A stretch of 27,407 bases of DNA, taken from positions 1-27,407 of the forward strand of contig DIUT01000029.1 of assembly GCA_002423105.1 (NCBI GenBank), written 5' to 3'. The position numbers and the translations under genes are program-made. Every line of letters begins with the position of its first letter. The first letter of the stretch is position 1. Below are positions 15,163 through 23,019 of the stretch, piece after piece. Under the pieces are notes generated by a model. It made no database searches. It worked only from the letters and a program-made list of their open reading frames with translations, and was not told the origin of the DNA. This DNA is from Geobacter sp. UBA6151. Its GTDB lineage: Bacteria; Desulfobacterota; Desulfuromonadia; Geobacterales; Pseudopelobacteraceae.

Positions 15163-15735
15163 TCAGTCTGCTTTCAGCCCATTCAGCGCCAGATTAAGCT
15201 CAAGCACATTCACCCGTGCTGCCCCCAGCATCCCCAGTTGCGGGCCTTCGGTATGTTCGTTGAGCAGTTTCACCACGTCTGCCTCCGCCATCCCCCGTGC
15301 CTTGGCCACGCGCGGAGCCTGCACGACTGCCGCTTCCGGCGAGATATGCGGATCGAGTCCGCTGGCCGAGGCTTGAGCCAGTTCCGCGGGGATAGGGCCG
15401 CTGATGCCGCTGTCCCGCAGCCCTTTAACTCGCTCGGCCACGGTTTTCAGGTAGTCCGGGTTGGTTGGTCCGGCGTTGGAACCGCCGGAGGCAAGGGGGT
15501 TGTAGGGGAATTCCGCGGTGGCGGAGGGACGGGGCCAGAAATATTCGGGGTCGGAGAAAGGCTGGCCGATCAGGCGGGAGCCGATCTCTTTGCCGTTTTT
15601 GTCGGTGATAAAACTCCCAGCCGCCTGCTTGGGGAAGAGGGCATACGCCACGCCGGTGACGACGGCAGGGTAGATGCCACCGCAGATGATGGTGAAAATG
15701 ATGAAGAGCAGGATTGCCGGTTTTATGTCTTTCAT
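15163..15735 (-). CDS. kdpC: potassium-transporting ATPase subunit KdpC
   Basis: KdpC is the single-span subunit of the KdpFABC pump that stabilises the complex and promotes ATP binding by KdpB. The 190-residue product has one N-terminal membrane helix (about residues 7-30) and the family blocks 'GSRLIGQPFSDPEYFWPRPSA', 'YNPLASGGSNAGPTNP', and 'SASGLDPHISPEAAVVQAPRVAKARG'. The C-terminus ends 'LGMLGAARVNVLELNLALNGL', matching KdpC proteins. AGGAG precedes ATG 15735 at normal spacing. It is separated from kdpB by a palindromic repeat of about 80 bp. Confidence 0.97.
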   Translation of the reverse strand: MKDIKPAILLFIIFTIICGGIYPAVVTGVAYALFPKQAAGSFITDKNGKEIGSRLIGQPFSDPEYFWPRPSATAEFPYNPLASGGSNAGPTNPDYLKTVAERVKGLRDSGISGPIPAELAQASASGLDPHISPEAAVVQAPRVAKARGMAEADVVKLLNEHTEGPQLGMLGAARVNVLELNLALNGLKAD

Positions 15736-15750
15736 GGTTTTTTCTCCTTT

Positions 15751-15830
15751 GTAGGGGCGGCCCCGTGTGGCCGCCCTTGGTGAAACGGGCTGGCAAATTA
15801 ATCAGGGTAACCACATGGGGTTGCCCCTAC
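15751..15830. repeat. GTAGGGGC-type palindromic repeat between kdpB and kdpC
   Basis: Two arms, 15751-15776 and 15805-15830, are inverted copies matching at 20 of 26 positions, with GTAGGGGC/GCCCCTAC ends. Each arm also folds on itself (left: GGCGGCC with GGCCGCC). Elements starting with GTAGGGGCG are, from memory, dispersed in many bacterial genomes. It fills nearly the whole kdpB-kdpC junction. Confidence 0.75.
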
Positions 15831-15837
15831 ATTTACA

Positions 15838-17907
15838 TTACACCATCAACCCGATTGCCAGATCGATCAGCTTGATCCCTAAAAACGGCGCTACAATCCC
15901 CCCCAGTCCGTAGACCAGCAGGTTGCGAATCAGCATCCGCTCTGCCGGCATGGGACGGAATTTTGTCCCCCTCAATGCCAACGGCACCAGCAGCGGGATG
16001 ATGACGGCGTTGAAGATAACCGCCGACAGGATGGCGCTGTGGGGGCTGGCCAACTGCATCACATTCAGTGCCCCCAACTGGGGGTAAATGGAGAGCAGCA
16101 TGGCCGGGATGATGGCAAAATACTTGGCGATGTCGTTACTGATGCTGAAGGTGGTCAGGTTGCCGCGGGTCATCAGGATCTGCTTGCCCACCTCCACGAT
16201 GTCCAAAAGCTTGGTGGGGTTGCTGTCCAGGTCAATAATATTGGCCGCCTCCCGTGCCGGTTGGGTGCCGGTGTTCATGGCCACTGCCACGTCGGCCTGG
16301 GCCAGGGCCGGGGCATCGTTGGTACCGTCGCCGGTCATGGCCACCATGAAGCCCCCCTCCTGATATTCCTTGATCAGGCGCAGCTTCTCCTCCGGTTTCG
16401 CCTGAGCCAGGAAATCGTCCACCTGTGCTTCAGCAGCGATTGCCGCTGCGGTCAACGGGTTGTCGCCGGTGATCATGACGGTCTTGATCCCCATGCTGCG
16501 CAGTTGTAGAAACCGCTCCTGGATGCCGCTCTTGACGATATCCTTCAGATTGATGACGCCTAAAATCTCACTGTCACGGCTGACCACCAGCGGCGTGGCG
16601 CCACCCCTGGCGATCCTGTCGACAACTTCATCCAGATCACGGGGGAGTTGCTTTCCTCCCAGCTTCCTGACAAAGGCGATGGTTGAATCGGATGCGCCCT
16701 TGCGGTATTGTTTGCCGTCGGTGTTAACGCCGGAAAGCCGCGTGTCGGCGTTGAAGGTGATAGTCTCGGCTCCAGCCGGGAGCGCATCATTGGTGAGACC
16801 ATACTTCTGTTTTGCCAGTTCCACCACACTGCGCCCTTCCGGGGTCTCATCGGTAAGGGAGGCCATCAGGGCGGCTTGTGCCAGCTCCTGCTCGGTGTGG
16901 CCGTCCACCGGGACAAAGGCCACCGCTTCGCGGTTGCCGTGGGTGATGGTGCCGGTTTTGTCCAGGAGCAGCACGTTGACATCCCCGGCTGCCTCGATGG
17001 CCCTGCCGGAAAGGGCGATGACGTTCTTTTGGAACAGCCGGTCCATGCCGGCGATGCCGATGGCAGGCAGCAGGGCTGCGATGGTGGTGGGGGCCAGGCA
17101 GACGAACAGGGCCACCAGGATGGTCAGCGACACCGGAGCACCCTGTCCGGCGGCCTTGACGCTGTAGATTGAGAGCGGGCTGATGTTGGCGCAGACCAGC
17201 AGAAACACCACGGTCAGCGCGATCAGCAGCACCTCCAGCGCCACCTCGTTGGGAGTCTTACGCCGTTTGGCGCCTTCGATCAGACCGATCATCCGGTCCA
17301 GGAAGGTCTCACCGGGATTGGCGGTGATCCGGACAATGATGCTGCTTGAAATGACGGTAGTACCGCCGGTGACGGCGCTACGGTCACCCCCCGATTCGCG
17401 GATCACCGGGGCCGACTCGCCGGTCACCGCCGACTCGTTCACCAGGGCCGCCCCCTCAATCACATCACCGTCACCGGCAATCATCTCTCCGGCCTCGACA
17501 AGGATCAGATCTCCCATGCGCAACCGACTTGCGCCGACGGTGGTGAAAGCACTTTTTAACTCAGGTTTGGAAAGCAGCTTGGCGGTCACGTCGGTACGAC
17601 TTTTTCGCAAGCTGGCTGCCCGTGCCTTGCCGCGCCCCTCGGCCAATGCCTCTGCAAAGGTGGAAAAGATGACCGTCAGCCAGAGCCAGACGGAGACGGC
17701 ACCGGTGAACCAGGCCGGTTCCTTGTTGGCGCCGGTCAGGGACATGACGAAGGTAATGAGAGTAATGACACTGGCGATCTCGACACACAACATGACCGGG
17801 TTGCGCCAGAGGGTGCGGGGATCAAGCTTTTTCAGAGATTCCACCAGGGCTCCGCTGACGAGCGCTCTATCAAAGGCCGATTTTGGCTGTTGGATCTGTT
17901 TGGACAT
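15838..17907 (-). CDS. kdpB: potassium-transporting P-type ATPase catalytic subunit KdpB
   Basis: KdpB hydrolyses ATP to drive K+ uptake through KdpA. The 689-residue product has the actuator motif TGES, the phosphorylation motif 'LLLDKTGTITHGNR' with Asp316, the nucleotide-binding domain ('YRKGASDS'), and the hinge 'MITGDNPLTAAAIAAEA' and 'MTGDGTNDAPALAQADVAVAMNTGTQPAREAANIIDLDSNPTK', the last being a KdpB hallmark. About seven membrane helices are visible. ATG 17907 is chosen because AGGAG lies 8 bases upstream; in-frame starts at 17931 and 17943 would add 8-12 unlikely residues reaching into the repeat element. Confidence 0.97.
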   Translation of the reverse strand: MSKQIQQPKSAFDRALVSGALVESLKKLDPRTLWRNPVMLCVEIASVITLITFVMSLTGANKEPAWFTGAVSVWLWLTVIFSTFAEALAEGRGKARAASLRKSRTDVTAKLLSKPELKSAFTTVGASRLRMGDLILVEAGEMIAGDGDVIEGAALVNESAVTGESAPVIRESGGDRSAVTGGTTVISSSIIVRITANPGETFLDRMIGLIEGAKRRKTPNEVALEVLLIALTVVFLLVCANISPLSIYSVKAAGQGAPVSLTILVALFVCLAPTTIAALLPAIGIAGMDRLFQKNVIALSGRAIEAAGDVNVLLLDKTGTITHGNREAVAFVPVDGHTEQELAQAALMASLTDETPEGRSVVELAKQKYGLTNDALPAGAETITFNADTRLSGVNTDGKQYRKGASDSTIAFVRKLGGKQLPRDLDEVVDRIARGGATPLVVSRDSEILGVINLKDIVKSGIQERFLQLRSMGIKTVMITGDNPLTAAAIAAEAQVDDFLAQAKPEEKLRLIKEYQEGGFMVAMTGDGTNDAPALAQADVAVAMNTGTQPAREAANIIDLDSNPTKLLDIVEVGKQILMTRGNLTTFSISNDIAKYFAIIPAMLLSIYPQLGALNVMQLASPHSAILSAVIFNAVIIPLLVPLALRGTKFRPMPAERMLIRNLLVYGLGGIVAPFLGIKLIDLAIGLMV

Positions 17908-17929
17908 TTTGTTTTCTCCTTGCTTTTTC

Positions 17930-18013
17930 ATAACTCCCCCCAACCCCCTCTTATCTTAAGAGGGGGAGCTTTTTCTCCTCCCCTTATGTTAAGGGGAGGC
18001 CGGGAGGGGTTAT
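17930..18013. repeat. double-hairpin palindromic repeat between kdpA and kdpB
   Basis: Two tandem hairpins, each with a perfect 10-bp stem and 3-base loop (17944-17966 and 17977-17999), are similar to each other in inverted orientation. They are bounded by ATAACYCC and GGAGGGGTTAT ends, so the 84-bp unit is itself an imperfect inverted repeat. The kdpA stop codon forms part of its right end. It looks like a small non-coding mobile or dispersed element. Confidence 0.7.
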
Positions 18014-19791
18014 GTCCCCACCATCATCAACTGCTCCACAATCGGTCCCAGGGCCAGGGCCGGAAAAAAGGTCAAAGCGCCGATGATCAGGATGACCAGC
18101 ATCAGCCAGAGGGCAAACGGCGCCTTGTCGGTGGGCAGGGTACCCAGACTGGGGGGGACATACTTTTTTTCCGCCAGGGAACCGGCCATGGCCAGCACCG
18201 CGATGGCCGGGATGTAACGGCCAATGGTCATGGCCAGAGAACCTGCCAGGTTGTAAAAATTGACGTTGGCGTTTAGCCCGGCAAAGGCGCTGCCGTTGTT
18301 ATTGGCCATGGAAGCAAAGGCATAGAGCACCTCTGACAGGCCGTGGGCGCCGGGATTAGCCATGGAAGCCACGGCAGACGGTGTGAGCATGGCGATCCCC
18401 GACAGAATCAGGACCGTAACCCCGGCGGTCAGAATAACCAGGATAGACAGCCACATTTCCCGTACCTCGATCTTTTTGCCGAGATATTCCGGCGTGCGAC
18501 CGATCATCAACCCGGATACGAACACCGCAATGATGGCAAAGGCCAGCATGGTGTAAAGCCCGGAACCGACACCACCGAAAATGATTTCACCCAGCAGGAT
18601 CAGGGAAAGTGGCATCATGCCGCCGATGGGGGTGAGGGAGTCGTGCATGGTATTGACCGCGCCGCAGGAGGTGCCGGTGGTGGCAACGGCAAAAAGGTTG
18701 CTTCCGGCCAGACCGTTACGAACTTCTTTCCCTTCCATGTTGATACTCTGTACGCCGAGCTTGGTCACCAGTGGATTACCGCTGTTCTCGGCCCATTGCA
18801 GGATCCCGAAGGCGCCGATCAGGATGAAGAGCATCACCCCCAGCAGCATCCACCCTTGGCGGGTGTTGCCCACCATGACCCCGAAGGTGTAGGTCAGGCT
18901 GCCGGGGATGAGCAGGATCAGCAGAATTTCAATAAAGTTTGAGAGCGGTGTCGGGTTTTCAAAGGGGTGAGCCGAGTTGGCGTTGAAGAAGCCTCCGCCG
19001 TTGGTGCCCAGTTCCTTGATCACCTCCTGGGAGGCCACCGGCCCCATGGGGATGGTGACTTCTTTGGGCGTCGCGTTTTGGGTCACCGGGTTGCCTTTGG
19101 CATCCTTGAGCGGAGAACCTTTCTCATCCAACTTCGGTTTTTCATGGCTGGTTGACTGGACAAGCGGCACACTCTTGTAGGCACTGAAGTTCTGGATTAC
19201 CCCCTGGGAAACCAGCGCCGGCGAGAGGATCAGGGAGATTGGCAGCAGGACGTAGAGGGTACAACGGGTCATGTCGACCCAGAAATTGCCAAGCAGCGAG
19301 GTTTTGCGGCGCACGAAGCCGCGGATCACCGCAATTGCTATCACAATGCCGGTGGCGGCGGAGAGAAAGTTGTGCACAGCAAACCCCGCCAGCTGGGTGA
19401 AGTAGCTGGCAGCCTGCTCTCCCCCATAGGCCTGCCAGTTGGTGTTGGTGGTAAAGCTGACCGCCGTGTTCAGCGCCAGTTGCCAGGTAAAGGGAGGTGT
19501 TTTTTGTGGGTTCAGCGGTAGCAGGTGCTGGGTCATCAGCATGATGAAAAGCGCAACGAACAGCGCCAGGTTGAAAAGGAGCATGGCACCGGCATAGCGC
19601 TGCCATCCCATCTCTTCATCCTTGTTTACCCCACAGACGCGGTAGATCAAGCTCTCGCAAGGAGTGAGGACGGGCGACAAAAAGGTCTGCTCCCCCTGAA
19701 AGACCCTGGCCATGAAAGCGCCCAACGGTTTGACCAAGGCCAGCAGCAGGACAAAAAAGATGATTGTTTGCAACCATTCATACGTGTTCAT
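18010..19791 (-). CDS. kdpA: potassium-transporting ATPase channel subunit KdpA
   Basis: KdpA is the K+-selective membrane subunit of the Kdp pump. The 593-residue product carries selectivity-filter-type blocks 'NTAVSFTTNTNWQAYGGE', 'GTNGGGFFNANSAHPFENP' and 'GTSCGAVNTMHDSLTPIGGM', and about ten membrane helices. It is longer than E. coli KdpA (557) mainly because of an inserted hydrophilic segment ('HEKPKLDEKGSPLKDAKGNPVTQNATPKE') in the loop before the second filter repeat, an insertion I believe occurs in other non-enteric KdpA proteins. GGAGA lies about 10 bases before ATG 19791. Its start overlaps the stop of the small upstream gene by 4 bases. Confidence 0.97.
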   Translation of the reverse strand: MNTYEWLQTIIFFVLLLALVKPLGAFMARVFQGEQTFLSPVLTPCESLIYRVCGVNKDEEMGWQRYAGAMLLFNLALFVALFIMLMTQHLLPLNPQKTPPFTWQLALNTAVSFTTNTNWQAYGGEQAASYFTQLAGFAVHNFLSAATGIVIAIAVIRGFVRRKTSLLGNFWVDMTRCTLYVLLPISLILSPALVSQGVIQNFSAYKSVPLVQSTSHEKPKLDEKGSPLKDAKGNPVTQNATPKEVTIPMGPVASQEVIKELGTNGGGFFNANSAHPFENPTPLSNFIEILLILLIPGSLTYTFGVMVGNTRQGWMLLGVMLFILIGAFGILQWAENSGNPLVTKLGVQSINMEGKEVRNGLAGSNLFAVATTGTSCGAVNTMHDSLTPIGGMMPLSLILLGEIIFGGVGSGLYTMLAFAIIAVFVSGLMIGRTPEYLGKKIEVREMWLSILVILTAGVTVLILSGIAMLTPSAVASMANPGAHGLSEVLYAFASMANNNGSAFAGLNANVNFYNLAGSLAMTIGRYIPAIAVLAMAGSLAEKKYVPPSLGTLPTDKAPFALWLMLVILIIGALTFFPALALGPIVEQLMMVGT

Positions 19792-20021
19792 TGATATGTC
19801 TCCATTGTATTATCAGTTCCAAGATTGAGCAGTTGACGGGCTGTGCTGACGGGGATCACCACCCATCGGTGCTGTGCGCGGTCAAACACCGGCACCTGGC
19901 CATGCCTGTACTCGGGAGGGGGGATGATTGTGACTCCATCCTCATCTGCAAGCATATCGCTGTCCTCAAAAGTTTCACCTGCATAGAGTCCGTTTTCCGC
20001 ATTGAACAGATAGCATTTCAT
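19788..20021 (-). CDS. small soluble protein translationally coupled to kdpA
   Basis: A 77-residue product starting MKCYLFNAENGLYAGETFEDSDM, with a 'PPPEYRHGQVPVFDRAQHRWVVIPV' block. ATG 20021 has AGGAG at perfect 8-base spacing and the stop overlaps kdpA's ATG (ATGA), so it is the first gene of the kdp operon. It has no hydrophobic helix, so it is not KdpF, the roughly 30-residue membrane peptide found there in E. coli. The pattern Y-L-F-(8)-Y-x-G-E-T ... P-P ... V-F-D-x-x-x-x-x-W loosely resembles the small C-terminal module of phage tail-fibre assembly proteins, which may be coincidental. Function unknown. Confidence 0.75.
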   Translation of the reverse strand: MKCYLFNAENGLYAGETFEDSDMLADEDGVTIIPPPEYRHGQVPVFDRAQHRWVVIPVSTARQLLNLGTDNTMETYQ

Positions 20022-20056
20022 CACCGTTTCTCCTGTGATCATGTGTCATTGGTTGC

Positions 20057-20125
20057 AGGATAGCGGCTATGAAATAAATGAGGTGTCAAAATGGGGGGCC
20101 GGGTTGTCAAGAAGATGTCAAAAAG
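20057..20125 (-). promoter_or_regulatory. kdp promoter with three TTGACA half-sites (putative KdpE box)
   Basis: On the minus strand TTGAC occurs at 20121-20117, 20110-20106 and 20089-20085 (11 and 21 bp apart). TATCCT (20062-20057) follows the last TTGACA after 21 bases, the same layout as at kup. The expected transcript start is about 20050, leaving a leader of about 30 bases before the first gene. The intergenic region is shared with the divergent hemerythrin gene. Confidence 0.6.
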
Positions 20126-20167
20126 CAATATAAATTGTTGTCGGTAAAAGAGCAGGTTCCATCACCG

Positions 20168-20187
20168 AGACATCTTGACAGATGTCT
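20168..20187 (+). promoter_or_regulatory. possible hemerythrin promoter with operator-like palindrome
   Basis: TTGACA (20175-20180) is flanked exactly by AGACATC and GATGTCT, a perfect 7-bp inverted repeat. The downstream hexamer at 16-17 bases (TACGCT or ACGCTA) is a poor -10, so only the palindrome around a -35-like box is firm. Confidence 0.4.
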
Positions 20188-20231
20188 GATTTTCTGTACG
20201 CTAACCACAACTTTGATCAGGCGGTGCCGGA

Positions 20232-20666
20232 ATGTCCTTTATTGAATGGAATGAACAGCTTGTAACCGGGATTGATGACTTTGATCATGATCACCGGCAG
20301 TTGGTTGGTTTGCTCAACAAAGCCTATGATGACTTTATCCTGGGGACTCCAAACGAAAATGTTGCCGATATTCTGAATGAAATGATCCACTATGCCGGAC
20401 ATCATTTTGCTGCTGAAGAGAACTGGATGCTGCAGAACGGGTATCCCGGACTGGCTGAACACAGACGTGAACATGAAAACTTTTGCACATCCGTGCTTGA
20501 ACTGCAGGATGGGTATAATCTCGGCAAAGAGCACATATCTCTTGAGGTGCTGCAGTTCCTGAAAACATGGATCAGAAAACATCTGCTTGAGTCTGATGCC
20601 GACTACAGCCTTTTTAACAAAACGGTGGTGCTGAAGAATACCGTTTGCGGCGCTACCCGCCCCTAA
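20232..20666 (+). CDS. bacteriohemerythrin
   Basis: The 144-residue protein has all the di-iron ligands of single-domain hemerythrins: 'FDHDHRQLV' (His21), 'HHFAAEENWM' (His58, Glu62), 'HRREHENF' (His77, His81) and 'WIRKHLLESDADY' (His117, Asp122). Such proteins bind O2 reversibly and in bacteria are linked to oxygen sensing, delivery or storage. There is no fused sensor or membrane domain. ATG 20232 has only a weak purine-rich stretch upstream. It is transcribed away from kdp. Confidence 0.92.
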   Translation: MSFIEWNEQLVTGIDDFDHDHRQLVGLLNKAYDDFILGTPNENVADILNEMIHYAGHHFAAEENWMLQNGYPGLAEHRREHENFCTSVLELQDGYNLGKEHISLEVLQFLKTWIRKHLLESDADYSLFNKTVVLKNTVCGATRP

Positions 20667-20690
20667 AAAGATTCAGAGGAATTTCCATTG

Positions 20691-21596
20691 ATGACGCACA
20701 CCACCGTTGCCCTGAAAATAGATGTGGATACCTATGCCGGAACCCGCGATGGCGTCCCTCTTTTGCTTGAGCTGCTGCAACGCCACGGCGCCCGCGGCAC
20801 GTTTTACTTTTGCATGGGGCCGGACCACACCGGTCGGGCGCTGCGCCGCATCTTCACCCACAAAGGTTTTTTGCAGAAAGCGCTGCGCTCCGGCGCGCCG
20901 TCTGCCTATGGCCTGAAGACCATGATGTACGGCGTGCTGCTGCCGGGGCCGGTGATCTACAAGAAGTGCGGCGACATCATGCGCGAGGTGGTCAGTCAGG
21001 GGCACGAGGCCGGGATTCATGCCTGGGATCACGTGACCTGGCACGACTACCTGACCGGCAACGACATGGCCTTTGCAAAATCGGAACTGGGGCAGGCAGC
21101 CAAGGCTTTTTTGCAGGTGTTTGGCACGCTTGCCGCCACAACCGCAGCCCCCGGCTGGACGGTATCCGCCGAGTCACTGGCGCTCCAGGATCAAATGAAC
21201 CTTGCCTATTGCAGCGACAGCCGGGGAAGCTGTCCCTTCTATCCGGTCATGGACGGTACGCGCTACAGCACCCTGCAAATTCCCACCACCCTGCCCACGG
21301 CGGATGAGGTCCTGGGAAGAGAGGGCTTAAGTCCTGACGACCTGCCTGACTACTATCTCGGGTTGCTCAAGCCGGGCTTGAATGTCCTGACCATCCACAC
21401 CGAGCTGGAAGGGGGCGTCATCAGCCGCCAGTTCGGTCAACTGCTGGCACGCCTGCAAGAGCGGCAGATCCCCTGCGTTACCCTGGCGGAGGCTGCCGTC
21501 GCTGTCAGCAATGCTCCGGACTGCGGTCTTTCCATGGAAATGCTGGAGGGCCGCTCCCTGCCGGTTGCCCTGCAGAGAGCGCAGGTGACGGCATGA
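20691..21596 (+). CDS. ArnD-like polysaccharide deacetylase
   Basis: The 301-residue product resembles ArnD, the deformylase that removes the formyl group from undecaprenyl-phosphate-linked 4-formamido-arabinose before its transfer to lipid A. It shows 'LKIDVDTYAGTRDGVP', 'HGARGTFYFCMGPDHTGRALRRIF', 'YGLKTMMYGVLLPGP' and 'GHEAGIHAWDHVTWHD', with the catalytic/metal Asp pair (Asp11, Asp13) and the HxxxxH motif. AGAGGA lies at 20675-20680; ATG 20691 and TTG 20688 are both possible starts. The other arn genes are not in the window. The stop overlaps the next gene by 4 bases. Confidence 0.85.
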   Translation: MTHTTVALKIDVDTYAGTRDGVPLLLELLQRHGARGTFYFCMGPDHTGRALRRIFTHKGFLQKALRSGAPSAYGLKTMMYGVLLPGPVIYKKCGDIMREVVSQGHEAGIHAWDHVTWHDYLTGNDMAFAKSELGQAAKAFLQVFGTLAATTAAPGWTVSAESLALQDQMNLAYCSDSRGSCPFYPVMDGTRYSTLQIPTTLPTADEVLGREGLSPDDLPDYYLGLLKPGLNVLTIHTELEGGVISRQFGQLLARLQERQIPCVTLAEAAVAVSNAPDCGLSMEMLEGRSLPVALQRAQVTA

Positions 21597-21811
21597 AGGC
21601 GCGCTTTTTCCGGGTTGACCGCAGCCAGCATGTATACCTGACCTTTATTACGGAATCCTACGAGGGACTCTGCACCGTCAGCACCGTGGACAATGCTGAA
21701 GGGATCGTGCGGATTATGGCACCGCCGGGGAGGGAAGAGGAACTGGAGGGGTTGCTCATTGCCTTGGAAAAAGAGATCGGCATGGAAGAGGTCGCATGGC
21801 CTGCCTGCTGA
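21593..21811 (+). CDS. DUF4911-like small protein
   Basis: The 72-residue product (MKARFFRVDRSQHVYLTFITESYEGLCTVSTVD..., then 'GIVRIMAPPGREEELEGLLIALEKE') looks like the DUF4911 family of small alpha/beta proteins, reminiscent of a degenerate ACT-like fold. It has no signal or membrane segment. It starts within the stop of the arnD-like gene (ATGA) and overlaps the namZ-like gene by 16 bases, so the three genes are almost certainly one transcript with coupled translation. Function unknown. Confidence 0.7.
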   Translation: MKARFFRVDRSQHVYLTFITESYEGLCTVSTVDNAEGIVRIMAPPGREEELEGLLIALEKEIGMEEVAWPAC

Positions 21812-23019
21812 CTATTCTGGCGCTGTTGGTGACGGTTGCTACCGCCTCTGCGGGGGTCATGCCGGGCATTGACATCCTGGCCCAACGCAACTTCGATCTG
21901 TTGCAGGGAAAGCGGGTGGGACTGATCACCAACCAGACCGGCCGCAGCCTTGCAGGCGTCAGCAGTATCGATCTCTTGGCCGCCGCCCCCGGAGCCCGGC
22001 TGGTGGCCCTCTTCTCACCGGAACACGGCATCCGGGGTGATGCCGATGTCTGGCTTTCCTCAACAACCGACAGCCGCACCGGCCTGCCTATCCATTCCCT
22101 GTACGGCAAAATCTGCCGTCCCACCCCGGATATGCTGAATGGTATCGAGCTGTTGGTTTTTGATATCCAGGATATCGGTGCCCGCTTCTACACCTACATC
22201 GGCACCCTGCACCATGCCCTGCGGGCCGCAAAGCAGCGCAACATCCCCCTGGTGGTGCTGGACCGCCCCAATCCGCTGGGCGGCATGGCCGTTGAAGGAG
22301 CCATGCCGGATGCCGCGGGTGTCGCCCGCCGGATTGCCGCTGACAAGAGCGGTTGTCGCTCCCTTACCGTTACGCACCCGATTCCCACCCGCCACGGCAT
22401 GACCGTTGCTGAACTGGCCCGCCTGATCAATGCTGAGGCGGGGATTAATGCCGACCTGCATATCGTGACCATGGAGGGCTGGCAGCGGGAGATGCTCTGG
22501 GCTGATACCGATCTGGCCTGGGTTAATCCCTCTCCCAACATGAAAGACCCGCTTGCCTCTTTGCTCTACCCGGCTTTCGGCCCATTGGAGGCCACCAACC
22601 TCTCCATGGGGCGGGGCACTGACCGGCCATTCCATCAGTACGGCGCTCCCTGGCTCGACCCATCGGCAGTGCTGAAAAACCTGCCCGAACTGCCGGGGCT
22701 GCGCTTCAGTGCCACCAGCTTCACCCCCAGCGCTGCCGGGCACCCCTATCTGGGCAAGCTCTGTCAGGGGATCGGGGTCACCATCACTGATCTGCAGCGT
22801 GCCGACCTGCCGTTGGCAGGCTTGCATCTGGCCCGCGCCATCCACCGCGCCCACCCAAAACAGTACAACGCGGCATCAGGATTTCACGGCATGCTGGGGG
22901 ATCGTGAGGCATGGCGGATGCTGACGGTGGAGGGGATGTTGCCGGAGCAGGTGTCGGCCCGCTGGCAGGAAGGGATCGAGGAGTTCAAGAAACGGCGGGA
23001 AAAATATCTGCTGTATTAA
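21796..23019 (+). CDS. NamZ-like exo-beta-N-acetylmuramidase (DUF1343)
   Basis: The 407-residue product has a short signal peptide (MACLLTILALLVTVATASA) and full-length DUF1343 features: 'GLITNQTGR', 'LFSPEHGIRG', 'LLVFDIQDIGARFYTYI', 'VVLDRPNPLGG', 'TRHGMTVAEL', 'LAWVNPSPNM' and 'LSMGRGTDRPFHQYGAPWL'. Bacillus subtilis NamZ of this family releases terminal N-acetylmuramic acid from peptidoglycan, so the protein likely acts in the periplasm in wall turnover or recycling. It overlaps the DUF4911-like gene by 16 bases and converges with capA, sharing TTAA at the end. Confidence 0.9.
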   Translation: MACLLTILALLVTVATASAGVMPGIDILAQRNFDLLQGKRVGLITNQTGRSLAGVSSIDLLAAAPGARLVALFSPEHGIRGDADVWLSSTTDSRTGLPIHSLYGKICRPTPDMLNGIELLVFDIQDIGARFYTYIGTLHHALRAAKQRNIPLVVLDRPNPLGGMAVEGAMPDAAGVARRIAADKSGCRSLTVTHPIPTRHGMTVAELARLINAEAGINADLHIVTMEGWQREMLWADTDLAWVNPSPNMKDPLASLLYPAFGPLEATNLSMGRGTDRPFHQYGAPWLDPSAVLKNLPELPGLRFSATSFTPSAAGHPYLGKLCQGIGVTITDLQRADLPLAGLHLARAIHRAHPKQYNAASGFHGMLGDREAWRMLTVEGMLPEQVSARWQEGIEEFKKRREKYLLY

